Source: Methanobacterium sp.
GTDB lineage: Archaea; Methanobacteriota; Methanobacteria; Methanobacteriales; Methanobacteriaceae
DNA: 7,688 bases
Reading direction: 5' to 3'
Assembly (NCBI GenBank): GCA_015661405.1
Contig: JACWMK010000078.1
Coordinates: 1-7,688, forward strand
The stretch's first letter is position 1. The number at the start of each line of letters is the position of its first letter. Below the pieces are notes generated by a model. It saw only the letters and a program-made list of their open reading frames with translations. It searched no databases and was not told the DNA's origin. Made by a program: the position numbers and the translations under genes. Of this stretch, positions 4,490 to 7,688 are shown in pieces.

Positions 4490-5275
4490 ATGACCATTTG
4501 TATCGCTGCAATTTGCAAAAATGACGATGAAGAAAATATAGTTTTTGCAACAGATCATATGGTTTCTTTAAGACCATTAGGGCAGTTTGAACATAGTATT
4601 GAAAAATATAAAGTGATTAATGAAAATCCAGATGATCCACCTTCGGTGGCTCTATTAGCAGGTCAACCATTACTATTCGATTCGTTGACCAAAGTTACTT
4701 CTTATTCATCTTATCAACAAATTAAATCTCAAATAATAAAAAATTTCAAAAAGAAAAGACAGAATTTGGTTCAAAATCAAATCTTTGATATTTTTGGAAT
4801 AGATGAGGAATTTTTTAAACAATGCTTACAAAGCCCTCATCCTAGTAATGCAATGAATTTAATGGATTTAATCTTAGATAAAGTTGGAAATTTTAGTTTA
4901 AACACATTAATTTTACTTATTGGGTTTGAAGAAAATTTAGGTAGAATAACTGAAATTTCAGAAGGTGGATGCCTTGATTATAGAGACATTAACTTTCACG
5001 CAATTGGTTCTGGGGATATTCAAGCTGTAAATACTTTATTATTCCAAAAACAGTCTAAAACTGATAATTTAAAAGTAACTGTTTACAACGTGTATAAAGC
5101 AAAAAGAAATGCAGAAGTTGCTGAGGGTGTTGGTTGGGATACCGATTTATTAGTATTGAATAAAGATGGAGTTAATAAATTAAATAAAGATCAGTTGAAA
5201 ATTTTATCTAAAATTTATAAAGAGGAATCAAAAATTGGAAAATCACACCCGGATTTGGATACTTTAGGTATTTAA
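4490..5275 (+). CDS. proteasome-like Ntn-hydrolase
   Basis: A 261-residue protein beginning MTICIAAICKNDDEENIVFA. Removal of Met would expose Thr as N-terminal nucleophile, as in proteasome beta subunits and HslV. Counting from that Thr as 1, TDH gives an Asp at 21 and IEKYK a Lys at 38, close to the catalytic Asp17 and Lys33 of the proteasome with small insertions. Later ALLAGQP, FHAIGSGDIQAVNTLL (the (A/I)-GSG helix start typical of the fold) and AEGVGWDTDLLVLNKDGV (like the TD-x-x-V-x-x-KDG end of beta subunits) complete the fold. It is longer than beta subunits (about 200), with an insertion around residues 75-130. A 40-residue basic protein follows 22 bases later. Substrate unknown: peptidase, self-processing or amidase activity all fit. 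It is not the housekeeping proteasome. The fold is seen with good support; activity is inferred. Confidence 0.8.
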   Translation: MTICIAAICKNDDEENIVFATDHMVSLRPLGQFEHSIEKYKVINENPDDPPSVALLAGQPLLFDSLTKVTSYSSYQQIKSQIIKNFKKKRQNLVQNQIFDIFGIDEEFFKQCLQSPHPSNAMNLMDLILDKVGNFSLNTLILLIGFEENLGRITEISEGGCLDYRDINFHAIGSGDIQAVNTLLFQKQSKTDNLKVTVYNVYKAKRNAEVAEGVGWDTDLLVLNKDGVNKLNKDQLKILSKIYKEESKIGKSHPDLDTLGI

Positions 5276-5297
5276 TTTTTTCAGGAGTGGATAAAAA

Positions 5298-5420
5298 ATG
5301 TTTGAGAAAAATACGATAAAAGGAAGATTTAATACGCTTTCATTAAGAGATGAATTTTTGGAAGATTTTAATAAAAATATGAAAAAAAGAAATAGAAATG
5401 CCAATTTACCTAAAAAATAG
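5298..5420 (+). CDS. 40-residue basic protein downstream of the Ntn-hydrolase
   Basis: ATG 5298 has GGAGTGG nine bases upstream. The product is MFEKNTIKGRFNTLSLRDEF, then LEDFNKNMKKRNRNANLPKK. A first half with mixed charge and a likely helix (LRDEFLEDFNKNMKK) leads to a very basic, Asn-rich tail. The gap to the preceding stop is only 22 bases (with a T6 run), so co-transcription with the Ntn-hydrolase is likely. A small partner next to an N-terminal-nucleophile enzyme could be a substrate, inhibitor or assembly factor; none of these is shown. Its last bases overlap, on the opposite strand, the out-of-frame end of a transposase remnant, so its true C-terminus may have been remade by the insertion. 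I do not recognise the family. Confidence 0.55.
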   Translation: MFEKNTIKGRFNTLSLRDEFLEDFNKNMKKRNRNANLPKK

Positions 5421-5465
5421 GTTTGGGGTATTTATTATTATTGTTTTCCCATTTTGTAGCTAAAT

Positions 5466-5585
5466 CTATAAGACCTTCCATCTATCAGTTAAGTCTAATA
5501 TTATTTCAGTGGCTTCGGTTGGTGTTTTACCATTTAAACCACTGTGGGGTCTAAGGAAATTATAGTAAACAAATATTCCACATTA
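5466..5585 (-). pseudogene. C-terminal remnant of an IS6/IS240-like transposase
   Basis: The minus strand reads VYYNFLRPHSGLNGKTPTEA, then TEIILDLTDRWKVL and TAG at 5466-5468. YYNFLRPH-x-x-LNG-x-TP-x-EA is the well-known C-terminal signature of DDE transposases with an integrase core, just after the catalytic Glu, as in IS6/IS240-like elements. Only about 36 codons remain; a TAA lies just upstream and no DDE core, start codon or terminal repeat is visible. After the TAG another frame continues plausibly (MEGLIDLATKWENNNN, ending near 5410), so the end is probably frameshifted too. The element is dead; it marks past transposition between the small genes on either side. Confidence 0.8.
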
Positions 5586-5681
5586 CAGATTTGAAGAATT
5601 AGAAAGATAAACCAAAAATAATTTATTATATCATATCAATATAATATTTTACATAATAAAGTTGAATTATTATACAAAATC

Positions 5682-5689
5682 TTTATATA
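5682..5689 (+). promoter_or_regulatory. TATA box of the 37-residue gene
   Basis: TTTATATA lies 51 bases before ATG 5741, predicting a leader of about 30 bases that contains the ribosome binding site AGGTGAT (5729-5735), a match to the end of archaeal 16S rRNA. Confidence 0.5.
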
Positions 5690-5740
5690 ATAAAAATAAA
5701 AAATTAATATTAATACTTAAAATTTAGAAGGTGATATAAA

Positions 5741-5854
5741 ATGATGAGACTCGGTAAACCATTAGCTCCATTAGATGCTGATGTTAAGCGTATAGCATCT
5801 GCCCGCAGTACATCTTCTAAAAAATTTAAAGAAGATTACGATAAGGCTAAATAA
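5741..5854 (+). CDS. 37-residue small protein with strong expression signals
   Basis: The product is MMRLGKPLAPLDADVKRIAS, then ARSTSSKKFKEDYDKAK, ended by TAA and an immediate U8 tract. A consensus TATA box and AGGTGAT, five bases before the ATG, make this a well-marked gene despite its size. The sequence has a short Pro-containing N-terminus (LGKPLAPLD), one amphipathic helix (ADVKRIASARS) and a charged, lysine-rich tail; there is no membrane segment, Cys or known motif. The base composition of the coding part (GCCCGCAGTACATC) is less AT-rich than its flanks. I do not recognise it. Possible roles are a small regulator, a structural peptide or a remnant of a larger gene; the paired TATA box, ribosome site and terminator argue against a remnant. 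Confidence 0.65.
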   Translation: MMRLGKPLAPLDADVKRIASARSTSSKKFKEDYDKAK

Positions 5855-5859
5855 ATTGC

Positions 5860-5867
5860 TTTTTTTT
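5860..5867 (+). terminator. U8 tract after the 37-residue gene
   Basis: Eight T start six bases after the TAA stop, the usual archaeal oligo-U termination signal. Confidence 0.55.
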
Positions 5868-5913
5868 ATATAACTATTTATATTCTTAATCCCTATCTAA
5901 GTAAGGGAAATAA

Positions 5914-6888
5914 ATGGTAAGGATTAAACAAGAATGGTGGCATGTTGAGGATAAATGGCCATCTAGCAAAGTATTCCGGCACGTGATGGATATTTATACA
6001 AACGAACAATTTTTGGAGTATCAAACTCACTTGTTCTTCATCAAATTAAAGGGGAAAAGTCGATTTAAACCTAATGAACTTGAATTCATTCAAAAGGATG
6101 ATTTTATAGAGATTAATTTGGGTGAGTTAGAAAAATATTGGCCTAGTGCCCCAGAACCAGATGAAAAGCTTAAACATGTTAAATTAGAAATTGAATATAC
6201 TGATATTGATACGTGGTATGAACAAAGGAAAAAGTTAAAAATTATTCCTTGGTTTGGTTATGATACTAGTTTTGGAATTAATGGCGTTACACAGCCAGAA
6301 TTTTATATAATACTCCCATTAGGGATGAAACTAGTAAAGAAAGGAAAAAACAGTAAATTACTTCTTGAGAGAAGAGAAAAAATCTCTGTTCCTGGTGGAC
6401 CAGTTCATAATATTCCGCTTAAAACAAAATTGTTTTTCGAAAATATTCATGAGGATAACGCGGATGGGAAAAATGCTTATAGCTTCCTTATTAGGGAAGA
6501 TTCTTATCAATTGCTTAAATCGACTAGCCCAGAAGATATAATATTCATTGAAGTATTTTATGACGTAACCCATGAAATTAAGTTTGGATTTTTTCCAGTG
6601 TTTCCTATAGCTTTATTGATATTCGGATTTTTGGAATATCATTTAGCTCCGACACTTTACGCACAACAAGACGCCTATGTTGTTAGTCTAACATATGTAA
6701 TAATTTTTATATCGTTTTTTACGTTCTATATAACTTTACTTAAAGAGGGATATGAAATTCCATGGAATAAATTTACGATAATATTTACTTCATTTTCAGC
6801 AATTCTATTAGTGATTCCTCAAATGATCCCATATTTAATGAATAATTTAATGTTACCAATTTGTCAACTTATTTTATCCTGGCTTTAA
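5914..6888 (+). CDS. unrecognised protein with C-terminal membrane helices
   Basis: A 324-residue protein from ATG 5914; the upstream AAGGGA is a weak ribosome site, and ATTTATAT near 5876 could be its TATA box. Residues 1-220 are soluble and beta-rich, with many aromatics (EWWHVEDKWPSS, KLEIEYTDIDTWYEQRKKL, IIPWFGYDTSF). Residues 223-241, 255-275 and 286-307 are hydrophobic helices (GFFPVFPIALLIFGFL; VSLTYVIIFISFFTFYITLL; FTIIFTSFSAILLVIPQMI), possibly with a fourth at the very end. With a large N-terminal domain lacking a signal peptide, that domain is probably cytoplasmic. I see no catalytic motif. It is flanked by the U8 of the previous gene and a convergent gene, so it is a single-gene transcript. 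Proteins of this build (cytoplasmic sensor or effector plus C-terminal helices) occur among defence and stress genes, but nothing here proves such a role. Confidence 0.75.
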   Translation: MVRIKQEWWHVEDKWPSSKVFRHVMDIYTNEQFLEYQTHLFFIKLKGKSRFKPNELEFIQKDDFIEINLGELEKYWPSAPEPDEKLKHVKLEIEYTDIDTWYEQRKKLKIIPWFGYDTSFGINGVTQPEFYIILPLGMKLVKKGKNSKLLLERREKISVPGGPVHNIPLKTKLFFENIHEDNADGKNAYSFLIREDSYQLLKSTSPEDIIFIEVFYDVTHEIKFGFFPVFPIALLIFGFLEYHLAPTLYAQQDAYVVSLTYVIIFISFFTFYITLLKEGYEIPWNKFTIIFTSFSAILLVIPQMIPYLMNNLMLPICQLILSWL

Positions 6889-6923
6889 TTTGAAAATGTA
6901 ACACTTTTACATAATGATAGCAT

Positions 6924-6932
6924 AAAAAAAAA
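6924..6932 (-). terminator. U9 tract after the zinc-ribbon gene
   Basis: Nine A on the plus strand give U9 in the minus transcript, directly beyond the stop codon at 6935-6937. A 6-bp inverted repeat (ATGTAA 6896-6901 with TTACAT 6907-6912) lies between this and the convergent gene and could serve both. Confidence 0.5.
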
Positions 6933-6934
6933 CC

Positions 6935-7174
6935 TTAGAAGATATCCTGGAAGATGACAATAATTGCTAGTATTACAAATATAATACCGATTGCAATTGC
7001 AATATACACTATTGGAGATCTATTTTCATTTGTTTCAGTAACCTTAACTTTTTCTTTCTTTTCTATTTCAATGGGTTTAGTTACTTTTTCAGGTTTATCA
7101 AGTGTATTTCCACATTCAGAACAATATTTGGCATCTTCCTCATTTTCTTTTCCACATTCAGTACAAAAAACCAC
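6935..7174 (-). CDS. tail-anchored zinc-ribbon protein
   Basis: The start chosen is GTG at 7172-7174, giving MVFCTECGKENEEDAKYCSE; it has GGGGGTG five bases upstream, and the protein then opens with the zinc ribbon as family members do. An ATG 60 bases further upstream would add an unusual hydrophobic leader. The 79 residues hold CTECG and CSECG, two C-x-x-C knuckles 14 residues apart that bind one zinc; a charged Lys/Glu/Thr linker (about 25-52); and one C-terminal helix (SPIVYIAIAIGIIFVILAIIVIF). The topology is cytoplasmic ribbon with tail anchor. Such short zinc_ribbon_2-type membrane proteins are abundant in Methanobacteriales and of unknown function. It is a single gene with a U9 terminator, upstream of which lies the truncated AbrB copy on the same strand. 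Confidence 0.75.
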   Translation of the reverse strand: MVFCTECGKENEEDAKYCSECGNTLDKPEKVTKPIEIEKKEKVKVTETNENRSPIVYIAIAIGIIFVILAIIVIFQDIF

Positions 7175-7246
7175 GTAAACACCCCCACATAGTAAAATGA
7201 ATAAAAATGATTCTTTATGTGTTCTAATTACCAAATTAAAGTCTTA

Positions 7247-7385
7247 TCATTCATTTTTTATAGGTTTAACAATTATTACCCATTCATCATTAATTTTATC
7301 TAAGTTCCAGTTTAATTCATCACCTTCATTTAAATCTAATTGGTTTTCTATTGCAGCTGGAAATGTAGTTCTTAAACTCAGTTTT
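7247..7385 (-). pseudogene. 5'-truncated second copy of the AbrB gene
   Basis: The minus strand reads LSLRTTFPAAIENQLDLNEG, then DELNWNLDKINDEWVIIVKP and IKNE, ending TGA at 7247-7249. This is nearly identical to residues 16-59 of the AbrB-type protein at 3047-3226 (changes include K to E, G to D, E to N and final K to E), and the similarity continues about 20 bases past the stop. The first 15 residues, including MKGYNTKLTKAG with the first strand of the swapped hairpin, are missing; homology stops at about 7381-7385. Without that strand the domain should not fold, and there is no start codon, so it is a dead fragment. The other strand carries a long open frame across it (7197-7490), which is a composite and not a gene as a whole. 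Confidence 0.8.
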
Positions 7386-7490
7386 AAAAGCGTTCTTAAT
7401 ATCAAGGTAGGGGATCAAGTACTTGTAGCTTTTATTGAAGATGACTTCAAAAATCCCATTGTAGTTGGGATAATGCCTGAAAAGAAATAA
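7386..7490 (+). pseudogene. 3' remnant of a possible phage baseplate/OB-fold gene
   Basis: The plus strand reads SVLNIKVGDQVLVAFIEDDF, then KNPIVVGIMPEKK and TAA at 7488-7490. The pattern IKVGD-x-VLVAF-x-x-(D/G)D-x-x-x-P-(I/V)-VVG is that of the OB-fold domain in phage baseplate assembly protein V/gp5-like and related tail proteins, where it lies near the N-terminus or makes up much of small baseplate proteins. Only about 34 codons remain, and the left end joins directly to the truncated AbrB copy on the opposite strand, so a recombination joined two dead pieces. The family call is tentative; other OB-fold proteins could look similar. Confidence 0.4.
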
Positions 7491-7492
7491 AA

Positions 7493-7687
7493 TTAATTAG
7501 GCGATGGGGTTGCTTTCAATGAATAATACCATGTGATCATCCATATTATGAATCCTGGTAATAAACCCCAAGCTGATTGAAATACAACAACAACACCCAA
7601 CCCTATAACCACTGCAATAGCACTACCAAAAACAAATATAGCACCCGACTTTATTCCTGTTGCACTATTTGATGGTACATCTCTTGG
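7493..7687 (-). CDS. small membrane protein, 5' end outside window
   Basis: The frame is open on the minus strand from the right edge to TAA at 7493-7495, showing 64 C-terminal residues. They start PRDVPSNSATGIKSGAIFVF and hold two hydrophobic helices (AIFVFGSAIAVVIGLGVVVVF and AWGLLPGFIIWMITWYYSL) joined by a short loop with Q-S, then a polar tail KATPSPN. No motif identifies it. In related archaea such paired helices often follow an N-terminal zinc ribbon, but that part would lie beyond the window. Its stop is two bases from that of the plus-strand remnant ending at 7490, so the two are convergent. Confidence 0.6.
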   Translation of the reverse strand, partial: PRDVPSNSATGIKSGAIFVFGSAIAVVIGLGVVVVFQSAWGLLPGFIIWMITWYYSLKATPSPN

Positions 7688-7688
7688 A

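Noticed and set aside
6358..6573. Minus-strand open frame of 71 codons
   Set aside because: It is antisense inside the 324-residue gene and has no start signals.
6954..7178. Plus-strand open frame of 74 codons
   Set aside because: It is antisense to the zinc-ribbon gene, whose C-x-x-C knuckles and ribosome site are clear.
7175..7234. ATG at 7234 as start of the zinc-ribbon protein
   Set aside because: It adds a hydrophobic leader atypical of the family and covers the GGGGGTG site that serves the GTG at 7174.
7197..7490. Plus-strand 97-residue gene as one unit
   Set aside because: The first two thirds are the reverse strand of a truncated AbrB copy; only the last ~34 codons look like a real former gene.

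Overview
The window looks like accessory DNA from an AT-rich methanogenic archaeon, most likely of the order Methanobacteriales. The support is a divergent archaeal histone, archaeal TATA boxes placed 20-60 bases before starts, GGTG-type ribosome binding sites, oligo-U tracts after genes, and small membrane proteins (zinc ribbon plus one helix, PsbP-like) of a kind common in that order. The genus cannot be fixed from the sequence alone.

Layout. The left edge (3-398, +) is the 3' part of a gene with a DUF4429/PH-like domain. A 56-residue ribbon-helix-helix regulator (538-708, -) follows, with a palindrome in its leader. Bases 709-1325 have no protein gene. They hold a perfect 13-bp hairpin (814-851) and a possible small structured RNA (1030-1078) with a TATA box before it and a hairpin/U-tract after it. 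From 1326 to 2584 (-) lies a cluster of small genes in decay: three tandem relatives of a ~50-residue protein (one intact, one with a nonsense codon, one frameshifted) and two further genes that are relatives of each other (one with two nonsense codons, one frameshifted). Next come a divergent 97-residue histone with a C-terminal extension (2646-2939, -) and, divergently, an AbrB-type DNA-binding protein (3047-3226, +). They share a promoter region containing a perfect 11-bp direct repeat.

The middle holds a more GC-rich orphan coding remnant (3479-3649), a membrane-anchored PsbP-like protein (3737-4207), a proteasome-like Ntn-hydrolase (4490-5275) with a 40-residue basic protein directly after it (5298-5420), a transposase C-terminal remnant on the other strand (5466-5585) and a strongly signalled 37-residue protein (5741-5854).

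The right part holds an unrecognised 324-residue protein with C-terminal membrane helices (5914-6888), a tail-anchored zinc-ribbon protein (6935-7174, -), a 5'-truncated second copy of the AbrB gene (7247-7385, -) abutting what looks like the 3' end of a phage baseplate-type OB-fold gene (7386-7490, +), and the 3' end of another membrane protein (7493-7687, -).

Overall this reads as a hypervariable, mobile-element-scarred region: gene duplications, remnants of a transposon and perhaps a provirus, several small DNA-binding proteins, and a few intact genes of unknown job. The Ntn-hydrolase with its small partner, the extended histone paired with AbrB, and the decaying duplicated small-gene cluster are the parts most worth following up.
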